Positions 8,195 through 16,862 of a stretch of 64,000 bases of DNA are shown here, piece by piece (position 1 is the stretch's first letter; every line of letters starts with the position of its first letter). Under the pieces are notes generated by a model that worked only from the letters and a program-made list of their open reading frames with translations, had not been told where the DNA came from and did not search any database. A program made the translations under genes and the position numbers. Source of the DNA: Pedobacter cryoconitis (GTDB lineage: Bacteria > Bacteroidota > Bacteroidia > Sphingobacteriales > Sphingobacteriaceae); assembly GCA_019352875.1 (NCBI GenBank), contig JAAAFW010000006.1, positions 189,364 through 253,363 of the forward strand, in the 5' to 3' direction.

Positions 8195-8427
8195 CCTGAG
8201 CGCGTGTATACCGGACAGATTGTGGAGAATGTCAACAGCTCCTAAAAAGAGGTTGTGTGTGTAAGTTGCTGTAAAACAAATATTTAAGTTTGTTGTTGTG
8301 GTTTGGCATGTATTTGTAACATATACCAGTATAATACCAACAAATTATTTTGAAATCATGGGGCTCAGCTGCTTCGCAGACGTTGACCATGATCTTTCAT
8401 TAACAGTTAAACTTAAATTATATAGAC

Positions 8428-8736
8428 ATGAAAAATTTAATTTTATCCGCTGCCTTCATTGCAATGGCAGGTATCACGACAGTAAAAGCAAACGAAAATA
8501 TTTCCACTCCTGTAATTATTCAGCAGGATAGTACGCAGAAAGTTCCGGTTAAATTGGAAGAGCTTCCAGCTCCTGTTACCACTACACTCCAGACTGATGC
8601 TTATAAGGAATGGGCACCGAGTGCAGCATTTCTCGTAACCAATGCTGACAAATCGCAGTACTACCATATCGATGTTAAAAAAGGTACTGAAGTAGCTTTT
8701 ATCAAAATTAACAAAGAAGGTGTTGTTGTACAATAA
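8428..8736 (+). CDS. Small secreted hypothetical protein
   Basis: The 102-residue protein has a signal peptide (LILSAAFIAMAGITTVKA, cleaved near residue 20). The mature part is about 80 residues with an (EELPAPVTTTL) segment and a beta-hairpin-like end (YYHIDVKKGTEVAFIKINKEG). This arrangement recalls PepSY-like small periplasmic proteins, but the match is too weak to name. A clear terminator follows, so it is a single-gene unit. The 230 nt upstream contain no other gene. Confidence 0.7.
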   Translation: MKNLILSAAFIAMAGITTVKANENISTPVIIQQDSTQKVPVKLEELPAPVTTTLQTDAYKEWAPSAAFLVTNADKSQYYHIDVKKGTEVAFIKINKEGVVVQ

Positions 8737-8777
8737 TCTTCCAGAGAGATTTAATTTAGCACAAACACAATAATATA

Positions 8778-8806
8778 AGCCGGCAGGTCATACTGCCGGC
8801 TTTTTA
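8778..8806 (+). terminator. Terminator
   Basis: The stem agccggcag (8778-8786) pairs with ctgccggct (8793-8801) and is followed by T residues. It also lies just beyond the stop of the convergent SDR gene. Confidence 0.85.
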
Positions 8807-8818
8807 CGTATTGTATTC

Positions 8819-9598
8819 TTAAAATGCGGGAGTCTTTCCACCGTCGACCGGAATACTTGTTCCGGTAATATAAGATGCAGCTGGAGAAGCAAGGAATGCA
8901 ATCAGATTGCCAATTTCCTGTGGCAGGCCAATTCTACCCATTGGAATGGTTTCCAGAATTTCTTTTTCTGCTTCCTCTATTTGCTTTCCACTGGCAATAT
9001 GCGTTAGCAATTTGGTATATCTGGCTGTTGCCGTGAGTCCGGGAAGCACATTGTTTACCGTAATCTGGTGAATGCCTACCTCATTTGAAAGTGTTTTTGC
9101 CCACCCTGCGACGGCCGCCCGGATGGTATTTGATACACCAAGGTTTCCCAGCGGTGTTTTTACAGAAGTAGAAACAATATTGATTATTCTCCCATATCCT
9201 GCCTTCTTCATTCCAGGAATTACATGCTTCGCAAGTAACTGATTGCAAATGACATGCTGGCGGAAAGCCTTTTCGAAATCGGCAACCTCCGCATCGAGTA
9301 TAGGACCGGGTTGAGGACCGCCCGAATTATTTACCAGAATGTGAACTGGATATGCAGTCGTTATCGCTTGTATAACATGCTCCAGTTGATCCGGGTGATC
9401 AAAATCTGCAATAGCGATATGATGTGCCTGTCCGGTGGGGGATGGCAGTTCCTGGATTGCTTTTAATAAGGAGTTTTCATTTCTCGCAATAAGTGTACAG
9501 CTGGCGCCCAGACCTGCCAGGATCTTTGCGCTCGCCAGGCCGATACCTTGTGTACTACCACATATCACGGCATTTTTATTAAGCAGGGAGATATTCAT
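8819..9598 (-). CDS. SDR-family oxidoreductase with atypical active site
   Basis: The 259-residue protein has the SDR cofactor motif (GSTQGIGLASAKIL), LVNNSGG and the C-terminal ITGTSIPVDGG segment of FabG-like enzymes. The serine region is present (IINIVSTSVKTPLGNLG). Where YxxxK is expected the sequence reads SNTIR, so the catalytic Tyr and Lys appear replaced. I recall similar SNxxR sequences in other bacterial 3-oxoacyl-ACP-reductase-like SDRs. The activity may therefore differ or be lost. It is convergent with the small secreted protein. Confidence 0.85.
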   Translation of the reverse strand: MNISLLNKNAVICGSTQGIGLASAKILAGLGASCTLIARNENSLLKAIQELPSPTGQAHHIAIADFDHPDQLEHVIQAITTAYPVHILVNNSGGPQPGPILDAEVADFEKAFRQHVICNQLLAKHVIPGMKKAGYGRIINIVSTSVKTPLGNLGVSNTIRAAVAGWAKTLSNEVGIHQITVNNVLPGLTATARYTKLLTHIASGKQIEEAEKEILETIPMGRIGLPQEIGNLIAFLASPAASYITGTSIPVDGGKTPAF

Positions 9599-9743
9599 AA
9601 TCTTATGTTTAAACTTTTTAACGCCATTGCAATCGTCATTGCCACGCTTTATGCTAATATAGTTAAAACAGCTAATTGATAGTATTTTGGTAGAATGAGC
9701 AAACTAATCCGGCTACTACCTGTTCTGTAATAAAATTTCACCT

Positions 9744-9923
9744 ATGAATTCATTTTTCAAAACTATTATTGCCGGTTACGGGGCTAAAAAATTAGGGGGA
9801 GGCTGCCTCTCTACTATTGTCATTTTTATTGTGATTTATATGGCTTTGGGTCAGTGTAGCGATAAGCCCAGACAGCGTGCTTACGAACCCGTGAAGCCGG
9901 TAGCCGCGCAACATAAAATCTAA
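9744..9923 (+). CDS. Small one-helix membrane protein
   Basis: A 59-codon ORF starting at ATG 9744 encodes an N-terminal segment AGYGAKKLGGGC, one hydrophobic helix (STIVIFIVIYMALGQC, about 23-38) and a short basic-proline tail. I remember similar short proteins with an AKKLGGG segment in Pedobacter-like genomes. It contains two cysteines near the membrane borders. No function is known. Confidence 0.6.
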   Translation: MNSFFKTIIAGYGAKKLGGGCLSTIVIFIVIYMALGQCSDKPRQRAYEPVKPVAAQHKI

Positions 9924-9987
9924 GAGAGGATTAAGCGGGATCCTGTCATTCCCGGGAAATTTAAGCTGTTATCTGGTAAAAAGAGGT

Positions 9988-9995
9988 TAGATTTG
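9988..9995 (+). promoter_or_regulatory. -7 element before the second MFS gene
   Basis: TAGATTTG at 9988-9995 fits TAnnTTTG and sits 17 nt upstream of the ATG at 10012. Confidence 0.4.
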
Positions 9996-10011
9996 TGCCA
10001 ATAACAAAGCA

Positions 10012-11235
10012 ATGCTAACCAAAATAATTACTACCTATAAAACTTCGTTTTCCGGACTGAGCAGGGAGACATGGCTCCTGAGTGCAGTAATGCTAATTAA
10101 CAGGAGTAGCAGCATGGCTGTGCCTTTTATGAGTTTGTATATGACCCAGTATCTCGATCGTTCACCTTCGGATGCGGGTCTGATTATTACGCTATTTGGT
10201 GTTGGCTCTATAGCAGGTGCTGCTGCCGGCGGTAAGTTAACTGACATGATCGGTTTCCGTCTGGTTCAGATCCTGGCTTCAGTGATAGGAGGGCTGTTTT
10301 TTATTCTTTACGCTTCCATCACCCATTTCGACACTTTATGTTTACTAACCCTGGTGATCAGCTTTTTTTCTGAAGCATTCAGACCGGCAAATTTTGCAGC
10401 TATTGCAACTTATGCTGCTCCTGGTACCCAAACACGTTCTTACAGTCTGAACCGGCTTGCCACAAATCTTGGATGGGCAGTTGGCAGTGGAATAGGTGGA
10501 ATCGTTGCTTCATTCAGCTATCCGATGTTATTTATTTTGGATGGAACCGTGAGTATACTTTCGGGTCTGCTGATTATACTCTTATTGCCGGCCATAGTCT
10601 CCCGGGTTGCGCTAAATAAAACCGAAACCAGCGATGAGGAGCCAGTGGAGGCGGAAGTGATGAAACCGTGGAAAGACGTGCTTTTCGTGAAGTTTCTGCT
10701 GCTGACTACAATGCTCACCACCTGTTTTTTTCTAATGTTCCGGGTAGTACCCTTGTATTATAAAACGGTATGGCATATTAACGAACTACATATCGGGCTG
10801 ATACTTGGATTTAACGGGTTAATTATTGCCGTCTTTGAGATGGTCATGATCAGCAAGATCCAGAATAAACGCTCGGGGACTTATTATATCGTGAAAGGAG
10901 TAATCTTAATTGCTCTGGCTTATGTGATGCTCATGCTTCCCGGATTTACACCTGTGATGGTCGCCCTGATTTCTATAGTACTGTTTACAATGGGCGAAAT
11001 GTTTGCGCTTCCGTTCATTAATACTTTCGTTATGAGCAGATCTAATAGTCATAACCGTGGTCAGTATGCTGCTGGTTATACCTTAAGCTGGTCATTTGCA
11101 CAGGTAATCGGCCCTTCGGCAGGATTTTACCTGGCAGAAAAATTGGGATATAGCTGGTTATGGGTGATTATAATCGGTCTGCTTTTGTTATGCGCAAATG
11201 GTTTCCGTTTGCTCGGCAGAAAGATGGAGTCTTAA
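10012..11235 (+). CDS. MFS transporter, DHA1-like
   Basis: The 407-residue protein has about 12 membrane segments. It has the A-motif-like loop GGKLTDMIGFR (about 78-88) after helix 2, the N-terminal MLINRSSSMAVPFMSLYM segment, and a long central loop with acidic residues (ETSDEEPVEAEVM, about 205-217). These features fit drug:H+ antiporters of the MdtH-like group. The substrate is unknown. It has its own putative promoter and no clear operon partners. Confidence 0.85.
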   Translation: MLTKIITTYKTSFSGLSRETWLLSAVMLINRSSSMAVPFMSLYMTQYLDRSPSDAGLIITLFGVGSIAGAAAGGKLTDMIGFRLVQILASVIGGLFFILYASITHFDTLCLLTLVISFFSEAFRPANFAAIATYAAPGTQTRSYSLNRLATNLGWAVGSGIGGIVASFSYPMLFILDGTVSILSGLLIILLLPAIVSRVALNKTETSDEEPVEAEVMKPWKDVLFVKFLLLTTMLTTCFFLMFRVVPLYYKTVWHINELHIGLILGFNGLIIAVFEMVMISKIQNKRSGTYYIVKGVILIALAYVMLMLPGFTPVMVALISIVLFTMGEMFALPFINTFVMSRSNSHNRGQYAAGYTLSWSFAQVIGPSAGFYLAEKLGYSWLWVIIIGLLLLCANGFRLLGRKMES

Positions 11236-11367
11236 TCAGGGTTTGATCTTTGGTTGTATCAGCATATTTCTCAAGATCAGTGCGAGGACAAATAAACCAA
11301 GTAGAACGATCATAATCTCGGAAAGTCCTATGTTAACGCCATATAAAATAAAAAGGGAGTTGTACAT
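11236..11367 (-). CDS. Possible 43-residue membrane peptide
   Basis: The minus strand has an ATG-initiated frame for a peptide with one strong hydrophobic stretch (IMIVLLGLFVLALILR) and a short basic tail (QPKIKP). Its end abuts the stop of the convergent MFS gene. The composition suits a small membrane protein. No ribosome-binding or promoter motif decides the question, so the call is tentative. Confidence 0.35.
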   Translation of the reverse strand: MYNSLFILYGVNIGLSEIMIVLLGLFVLALILRNMLIQPKIKP

Positions 11368-11498
11368 CTTAATGTTGATTAGTGTGGAATTGGCTTAAGG
11401 TAGTGTTATGTATACGGTATCCGGCAATATTTTTTATATCAGCCAAACAATTGCCCCCGGTATTCCTTTTATGTGTATACATTTCTAAACACGCAATT

Positions 11499-11900
11499 AT
11501 GGACAGGTTAGTAATCGAATCAATACTGGCAGAAGCGGATCATATTCAGTTTGACGGTGCACAGCCGCAGGCTGATTCTTCCTGCGCTTTAATTTTAGGT
11601 TTTAAAGCTGCACACACAGATCAGGTAATTCTTGCTTTTCAAGAGCTGAAAAAAATATCAGAAGAAATATCATTATTGGTGTGCCACACACAGGTACAGG
11701 GAATTTATGACCTGGAAATCCAGACAGCTGCGCTCGATGAACCCGTCAGGATTCTAAATAAAAGTATACCTGCAGAGGCTCTCGCAGAATTAAAGGAGTA
11801 CCTGAGTCATAGCAATACGCTTGTACTGGGTAGCAACGTTTCGCAGGCAGATACCTGGATTACATTACGTAATGTTGAAATTAAGGTGTGCGAACCTTAA
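11499..11900 (+). CDS. Hypothetical protein
   Basis: The 133-residue protein has no signal peptide or membrane segment. It is rich in Ala, Glu and Gln, with alternating helix and strand and only two cysteines plus a C-terminal one. I do not recognise it. The start was chosen at ATG 11499; the 39 upstream codons form an unlikely hydrophobic extension. It is followed directly by a terminator shared with the DUF3276 gene on the other strand. Confidence 0.6.
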   Translation: MDRLVIESILAEADHIQFDGAQPQADSSCALILGFKAAHTDQVILAFQELKKISEEISLLVCHTQVQGIYDLEIQTAALDEPVRILNKSIPAEALAELKEYLSHSNTLVLGSNVSQADTWITLRNVEIKVCEP

Positions 11901-11916
11901 AATACAGATATAAAAA

Positions 11917-11940
11917 AAAGCTCCTTTTTAAGGAGCTTTT
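11917..11940. terminator. Bidirectional terminator
   Basis: aaaagctcctt (11917-11927) pairs with aaggagctttt (11930-11940), and A and T runs flank it. It lies between convergent genes. Confidence 0.85.
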
Positions 11941-11971
11941 ATATAGAGGTGTGTACGTATACGGAGGATAA

Positions 11972-12298
11972 TTAGAGGGAGAAATCTTCATTGTTGTTTC
12001 TGCCGGCACCTTCATGGTTTTCTGAATATTCATAGCGTTTTTCTACTACTTCCTGATGGTTTTTAATATAATCCACAGTTTCATTCAGACCTTCAGCAAA
12101 CTTTTCGAAGTCTTCTTTATATAAAAAGATTTTATGTTTTACGAATACTCCGTCTTCAAGCCTTTTTTTGCTCTCAGTAAGGGTCAGATAATAATCGCCT
12201 GAACGTGTCGCTTTCACATCAAAAAAATAAGTTCGTTTACCAGCCCTTACTTTCTTCGAAAAAACCTCTTCTCTCTCTTTGTTGTCAAATTCTCCCAT
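11972..12298 (-). CDS. DUF3276 family PUR-alpha-like nucleic-acid-binding protein
   Basis: The 108-residue protein matches DUF3276: REEVFSKKVRAGKRTYFFDV, DYYLTLTESKK and HKIFLYKEDFEKFAEGL (about 57-74), a single PUR repeat-like beta-beta-beta-alpha unit. Proteins of this type in Bacteroidota and spirochaetes bind single-stranded DNA or RNA as dimers. The tail (EGAGRNNNEDF) looks disordered. The upstream ABC gene is in the same direction 69 nt away, so co-transcription is possible. Confidence 0.85.
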   Translation of the reverse strand: MGEFDNKEREEVFSKKVRAGKRTYFFDVKATRSGDYYLTLTESKKRLEDGVFVKHKIFLYKEDFEKFAEGLNETVDYIKNHQEVVEKRYEYSENHEGAGRNNNEDFSL

Positions 12299-12367
12299 GT
12301 TTGGTGTTACTGTTGGTTTTGGTTCGGGTAAATATAAAGTATTAATCAGTAAACTTCAAAATAGAAA

Positions 12368-14158
12368 TTAAAGTGATTTTTTTTCTTCTTCAAGCAATTG
12401 GTTCCGGTACATTTCTTCATAGATGCCGTTTACTGCCAGAAGTTCCTGATGTGTTCCTTTTTCGGCTATACGGCCTTTGTCAAGTACGATTATGAGGTCT
12501 GCTTTCTGAATTGTAGAAATTCTATGTGCAATGAGAATACTCGTTTTTTCATGCATCACCCTACCAAGATTCTGCAGTATTTCCTCTTCTGTCCGGGTAT
12601 CTACAGCGGAAAGACAGTCGTCAAAAATAAGTAACTGAGGAGATTTAATGAGTGCCCTGGCAATGGATACCCTTTGTTTCTGCCCACCAGAAAGTGTAAT
12701 TCCACGCTCTCCAAGCATAGTTTGAAATCCTAGTTCGAAGCCTTTAATATTATGGTATACTGCCGCATCCTTTGCAGCCTGTTCAACTTGTTCATCTGTA
12801 GTGCTGTCGAGTCCGAATGCGATATTGTTGTAAATATGGTCGGAAAAGAGGAAAACTTCCTGCGGCACAAAGCCGATATGGTTACGGTAAGGCTGTAACT
12901 GAAGCGAGGGAAGTGGCTTGTCATCTATATAAATAGTACCCTGATCGGTATCATACATTCGCATAATTAAATTAGCGAGTGTAGATTTTCCTGAGCCTGT
13001 TCTGCCGATGATAGCAACGAACTGTCCGGATTTAATTTCGAAATTCAGTTCTTTTAATGCAGTGATACCTGTATCAGGGTAAGTAAAGCTTACATTTTCA
13101 AAGCGGATATTACCTTTGAAATTGTCAATAGCCAAATCTCCGGATTGTATATCTGGCTGCAGTTCCAGAAATTCATTTATTCTTTTCTGAGAAGCAGATG
13201 CCCGCTGTATAAGCGTAGTTACCCAGCCAAGCATAGTCACCGGGAAGGTTAACTGGGTCACATAAACAATAAACTCTGCGATATTACCAGCTGTGATGGA
13301 TCCGTCAAGTACTTGTTCTCCTCCAATATAAACAGTTAAAATGGTGCTTAATCCGACGAGTAACAGCATAGTCGGGTAGAAAAGGGCCTGCACTCTAACC
13401 AGGCTCATTGAGCTCTCTTTGTAATTTTCACTTTCCTGTGCGAAGATTTTACGGGTGTAATTTTCTCTCACATAGGACTTTATGACCCTGATTCCCGAAA
13501 AACGTTCCTGTACGAAACTGGACAGGCTGGAAAGCTGTTCCTGAATCTGCTCGCTTTTCTGATTGATCCTGGTATTAACAATATATATAATAATAACCAG
13601 CGCCGGGAGAGGCAGAAGGCTGAACGTTGCCAGCTTTGCATTTACGGAATACATAGCGCTGATGATCAGCAGGAACAGTACAATTGTATTAATTGCATAC
13701 ATAATTGCCGGACCTACATACATTCTGACCCGGTTTACATCTTCCGTAGCACGGTTCATCAGGTCTCCGGTATTGTTACGCCGGTAAAAACCCATACTCA
13801 GTTTCTGGTAATGTGCATAGATTTCATTCTTCATGTCAAACTCAATGTGCCTGGACATCAGAATAATAGTCTGGCGCATGAAAAAAAGAAAAAGTCCGCG
13901 GAGTAAATAAAGCAGGAGTACAAGCATGCCGAAGTAAAACAGGCTGTAACTGAAAACATCATAAACAAGCTGTTGCCTGTCAAATCCATTGAATAAACCA
14001 TAGATCTGAATATTTTCTGTGATCAGGTTAAAAGCATGACCGATTACCTGGGCGGGAATGACACCAAATATATTCGAAATCACGACAAAAAACACGCCTG
14101 GGATGATCCACCATTTGTATTTGTAGAAATGTTTGTTAAGAAAACGGAGGTGTTTCAT
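12368..14158 (-). CDS. ABC exporter half-transporter (MdlB/MsbA-like)
   Basis: The 596-residue protein fuses an ABC type-1 transmembrane domain (six helices, about 1-320) to an ATPase domain. Walker A is GRTGSGKST, the Q-loop is FVPQEVF, the signature is LSGGQKQRVSIARAL, the Walker B line is LLIFDDCLSAVD and the H-loop is IAHR. The residue after Walker B Asp is Asp where Glu is usual. The substrate is unknown; relatives move lipids, drugs or peptides. As a half-transporter it must dimerise with itself or with a partner not in the window. Confidence 0.88.
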   Translation of the reverse strand: MKHLRFLNKHFYKYKWWIIPGVFFVVISNIFGVIPAQVIGHAFNLITENIQIYGLFNGFDRQQLVYDVFSYSLFYFGMLVLLLYLLRGLFLFFMRQTIILMSRHIEFDMKNEIYAHYQKLSMGFYRRNNTGDLMNRATEDVNRVRMYVGPAIMYAINTIVLFLLIISAMYSVNAKLATFSLLPLPALVIIIYIVNTRINQKSEQIQEQLSSLSSFVQERFSGIRVIKSYVRENYTRKIFAQESENYKESSMSLVRVQALFYPTMLLLVGLSTILTVYIGGEQVLDGSITAGNIAEFIVYVTQLTFPVTMLGWVTTLIQRASASQKRINEFLELQPDIQSGDLAIDNFKGNIRFENVSFTYPDTGITALKELNFEIKSGQFVAIIGRTGSGKSTLANLIMRMYDTDQGTIYIDDKPLPSLQLQPYRNHIGFVPQEVFLFSDHIYNNIAFGLDSTTDEQVEQAAKDAAVYHNIKGFELGFQTMLGERGITLSGGQKQRVSIARALIKSPQLLIFDDCLSAVDTRTEEEILQNLGRVMHEKTSILIAHRISTIQKADLIIVLDKGRIAEKGTHQELLAVNGIYEEMYRNQLLEEEKKSL

Positions 14159-14237
14159 GAACTGGTAAAGTTAGCCAATTGAGTATGATTTTTGTAAACT
14201 GTTTCGTTAAAACAATGTAATTAATGTTTTTTATCGT

Positions 14238-14245
14238 TAGTTTTG
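14238..14245 (+). promoter_or_regulatory. -7 element before leucine dehydrogenase
   Basis: TAGTTTTG at 14238-14245 fits TAnnTTTG and lies 26 nt upstream of the ATG at 14272. It argues against a start at 14224. Confidence 0.45.
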
Positions 14246-14271
14246 CGGCCTGTCTGATAAACACATTTCTT

Positions 14272-15360
14272 ATGACTGGTAATAGTTCTGCGGTAAACTC
14301 AATTTTAGATCAGCTCAGTGCTCTCGGGCATAAAAAGGTTGTTTTTTGTAATGATCCTGATACGGGATTAAAAGCCATTATTGCTATTCATGATACGACA
14401 CTCGGACCAGCTCTGGGTGGAACCAGAATGTGGAGTTATGCTACTGAAAATGAGGCGTTGCAGGATGTTTTGCGTTTGTCAAGAAGTATGACTTACAAGG
14501 CTGCCATTACCGGTTTAAATCTGGGCGGTGGTAAGGCTGTAATTATTGGTGATTCCCGTAAAGGAAAATCTGAAGCCATGATGCGCAGTTATGGCCGTTT
14601 TATCCAAAATCTGAATGGTGAATACATCACTGCCGAGGATCTGGGTACAACAACCAAAGACATGGAATACATTAGCATGGAGACTAAACATGTTACCGGG
14701 GTTCCTGAATCTATTGGCGGTATGGGCGATCCTTCTCCAACTACTGCTAAAGGCGTTTACCTCGGAATCAAAGCCTGTGTAAAAGAAGTTTTTGGTACCG
14801 ATATTCTGGCTGGCCGTTCTGTGGTGGTGCAGGGGATCGGTAATGTCGGTGAACAGTTGGTTGAATTGCTGAGAAAAGACAATGTAGAAGTATTTATCAG
14901 TGACATCAATGAGGAAAAACTTGCTGAGGTGGCCCGGAAGTATAAAGCTAAGCCGGTAAGCGCAGACAAAATATTTGGTCTTGATGCAGATATTTATGCT
15001 CCATGTGCCCTGGGTGCTACGGTAAACGAAAGAACTATTCCGAAAATGAAATTTGCGATTATTGCGGGTTCTGCAAATAATCAGCTTGCAGATGAACAGG
15101 CGAATGGTCAGTTACTACTTGAAAAGAATATACTTTTTGCTCCTGATTACCTGATTAATGCAGGCGGATTGATTAATTGTTATTCAGAACTGACAGGCTT
15201 TGGAAAGAAAAGAACCATGCAGCTGACTGAAAATATTTATGAGGCAACCAGAAATGTAATACGCTTATCCAAAACAGATAATATCCCAACTATCCTGGCT
15301 GCAAACCGGATTGCTGAACAAAGAATAATAGACATCAAAAAAATAAAATCATCATTTTAA
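14272..15360 (+). CDS. Leucine (Glu/Leu/Phe/Val) dehydrogenase
   Basis: The 362-residue protein has the family signature: GPALGGTRMW, the catalytic lysine region LNLGGGKAVI (about 83-92), DPSPTTAKGVYLGI, and the NAD-binding GIGNVGEQLVELL motif. It would reversibly deaminate branched-chain amino acids to 2-oxo acids. That supplies the branched precursors for the iso-fatty acids typical of this phylum, a role inferred here. The start ATG 14272 follows a -7 element; the upstream frame encodes a stray hydrophobic stretch. The nusB gene follows 34 nt after. Confidence 0.9.
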   Translation: MTGNSSAVNSILDQLSALGHKKVVFCNDPDTGLKAIIAIHDTTLGPALGGTRMWSYATENEALQDVLRLSRSMTYKAAITGLNLGGGKAVIIGDSRKGKSEAMMRSYGRFIQNLNGEYITAEDLGTTTKDMEYISMETKHVTGVPESIGGMGDPSPTTAKGVYLGIKACVKEVFGTDILAGRSVVVQGIGNVGEQLVELLRKDNVEVFISDINEEKLAEVARKYKAKPVSADKIFGLDADIYAPCALGATVNERTIPKMKFAIIAGSANNQLADEQANGQLLLEKNILFAPDYLINAGGLINCYSELTGFGKKRTMQLTENIYEATRNVIRLSKTDNIPTILAANRIAEQRIIDIKKIKSSF

Positions 15361-15394
15361 TAACCGGTATTTATACCAAATCGTTCTTACATTC

Positions 15395-16345
15395 ATGTTA
15401 AATAGAAGGCACTTAAGAATCAAAGTCCTGCAAAATATCTTTGCGTGGCAAATGACAGAGAAGAAAGATCTTATTTCTGCAAAGAAAGAGGTCATGCACA
15501 GTATTGACCAGGTGTATGAAATGTATGTCAGAATGCTGGCATTACTTTCAGAAATCACGGAATATACAGAAATCGACGCCATCGAAAGATCTCACAAACA
15601 TTTCCCTACTGCGGACGATCTGAATCCGAACAAGAAATTATTACATAATAAATTCATTGTGCTGCTGCAGGGAAATCCTGAATTTAAATCTGCTGTGAAT
15701 AAATACCAGATCAACTGGCATGCAGATCCTGAGTTTATCCGTACAATTTACAATAAACTTAAAACTACACCTGAATATACGGCTTATCTGAATGATCCTG
15801 ATGAGAGTCTGGAAGGTTCTAAAGAAATCATCAAATTTATTTTCCGTAAAATTATTCTGAAAAGCCAGAATATCATCCAGGCTTTTGAAGACCGTTTTAT
15901 TAACTGGTCTGTTGATAAGGAAGTAATGCAGGGAATGGTTGCTAAAACATTGAAGAACTTTGTTTCAGAGGATCCATTTCAGAATAAGCTGACTCCGATC
16001 AGTGCAGACTGGAAAGAAGATAGCAAATTCGTTGAAAATCTGTTCGTTTATACTGTTAAAAATAATAACGAATATCAGGAACTTATTGCAGAAAGAACTA
16101 AAAACTGGGAGTCTGAAAGGATAGCGCTGATGGATACAATCCTGATGAAAATGGCTATTTGTGAATTGCTGAATTTCCCTTCTATTCCAGTTAAAGTAAC
16201 GATTAACGAGTATCTTGATCTATCAAAAGATTACAGTACTCCGAAAAGTAATTCATTTATTAACGGTATCTTGGACAAAATTTTAGGCGACCTGAAACGT
16301 ACAAACAGTATCAAAAAAATAGGTCGTGGTTTAATAGATGAATAA
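15395..16345 (+). CDS. nusB: Transcription antitermination factor NusB (long form)
   Basis: The 316-residue protein begins MLNRRHLRIKVLQNIFAW, a typical Bacteroidota NusB start, and ends with the conserved NusB helices (LMDTILMKMAICELL, VKVTINEYLDLSKDYS, NSFINGILDKI). An extra helical region of about 150 residues lies between them; the classical protein is about 140 residues. It would take part in rRNA antitermination with NusE, binding boxA RNA. It leads a run including a DUF1573 lipoprotein, yajC and others in the same direction. Confidence 0.9.
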   Translation: MLNRRHLRIKVLQNIFAWQMTEKKDLISAKKEVMHSIDQVYEMYVRMLALLSEITEYTEIDAIERSHKHFPTADDLNPNKKLLHNKFIVLLQGNPEFKSAVNKYQINWHADPEFIRTIYNKLKTTPEYTAYLNDPDESLEGSKEIIKFIFRKIILKSQNIIQAFEDRFINWSVDKEVMQGMVAKTLKNFVSEDPFQNKLTPISADWKEDSKFVENLFVYTVKNNNEYQELIAERTKNWESERIALMDTILMKMAICELLNFPSIPVKVTINEYLDLSKDYSTPKSNSFINGILDKILGDLKRTNSIKKIGRGLIDE

Positions 16346-16355
16346 AATCAATTCC

Positions 16356-16838
16356 ATGAAGAAAATTGTATTAATGGCCATTGCGGCTTTTGCTTTTACA
16401 GCTTGTCAACAATCTCAACCGGAAGCTGCACATGATAGTCATGAAGGTCATGATCATGCTGCTCATGCTGAAGCAGCACCTGGACAGACAGTAAATGCAG
16501 TGGCTTCACCTGATGCTCCTGTGATGAGTTTTGAACAAGGGTTGCATAATTTCGGCGCTATCCAGCAAGGAGAGTCTGCAACGCATGAGTTTAAATTCAA
16601 AAACACTGGTAAAACTCCTTTGATAATCACGAATGCAACAGCTACTTGTGGCTGTACAGTTCCTGAAAAACCTACTGCGCCTATTAAACCAGGTGAAACA
16701 GGGGTAATTAAAGTTGTATTTAACAGTGCAGGTAAGATAGGATTACAGGATAAAATCATCACAATCACTTCTAATGCAAACCCATCAATTTCTGAAGTTC
16801 ACATGATTGGTGACGTAAAGGAAGTTGGTTCTAAATAA
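16356..16838 (+). CDS. DUF1573 lipoprotein
   Basis: The 160-residue protein has a lipoprotein signal peptide (MKKIVLMAIAAFAFTAC, lipid-modified Cys 17). A His-rich stretch (HDSHEGHDHAAHAE, about 26-39) follows. Then comes one DUF1573 domain (HNFGAIQQGESATHEFKFKN to the SNANPSISEVHM end), an immunoglobulin-like fold with the conserved TCGCTVPE loop. The His-rich part could bind metal, which is inference. An ATG at 16338 overlapping nusB is possible, but the MKKI start gives a normal signal peptide. Confidence 0.85.
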   Translation: MKKIVLMAIAAFAFTACQQSQPEAAHDSHEGHDHAAHAEAAPGQTVNAVASPDAPVMSFEQGLHNFGAIQQGESATHEFKFKNTGKTPLIITNATATCGCTVPEKPTAPIKPGETGVIKVVFNSAGKIGLQDKIITITSNANPSISEVHMIGDVKEVGSK

Positions 16839-16862
16839 TTTATTTTTCAATATAATAATTTT

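Noticed and set aside
8341..8400. Possible riboswitch or operator (catgg/ccatg pair)
   Set aside because: The pairing is only 5 bp with weak internal pairing, and no known motif is met.
8298..8531. 77-codon frame before the small secreted protein
   Set aside because: It overlaps the signal peptide region of the 8428 gene in another frame and shows no conserved feature.
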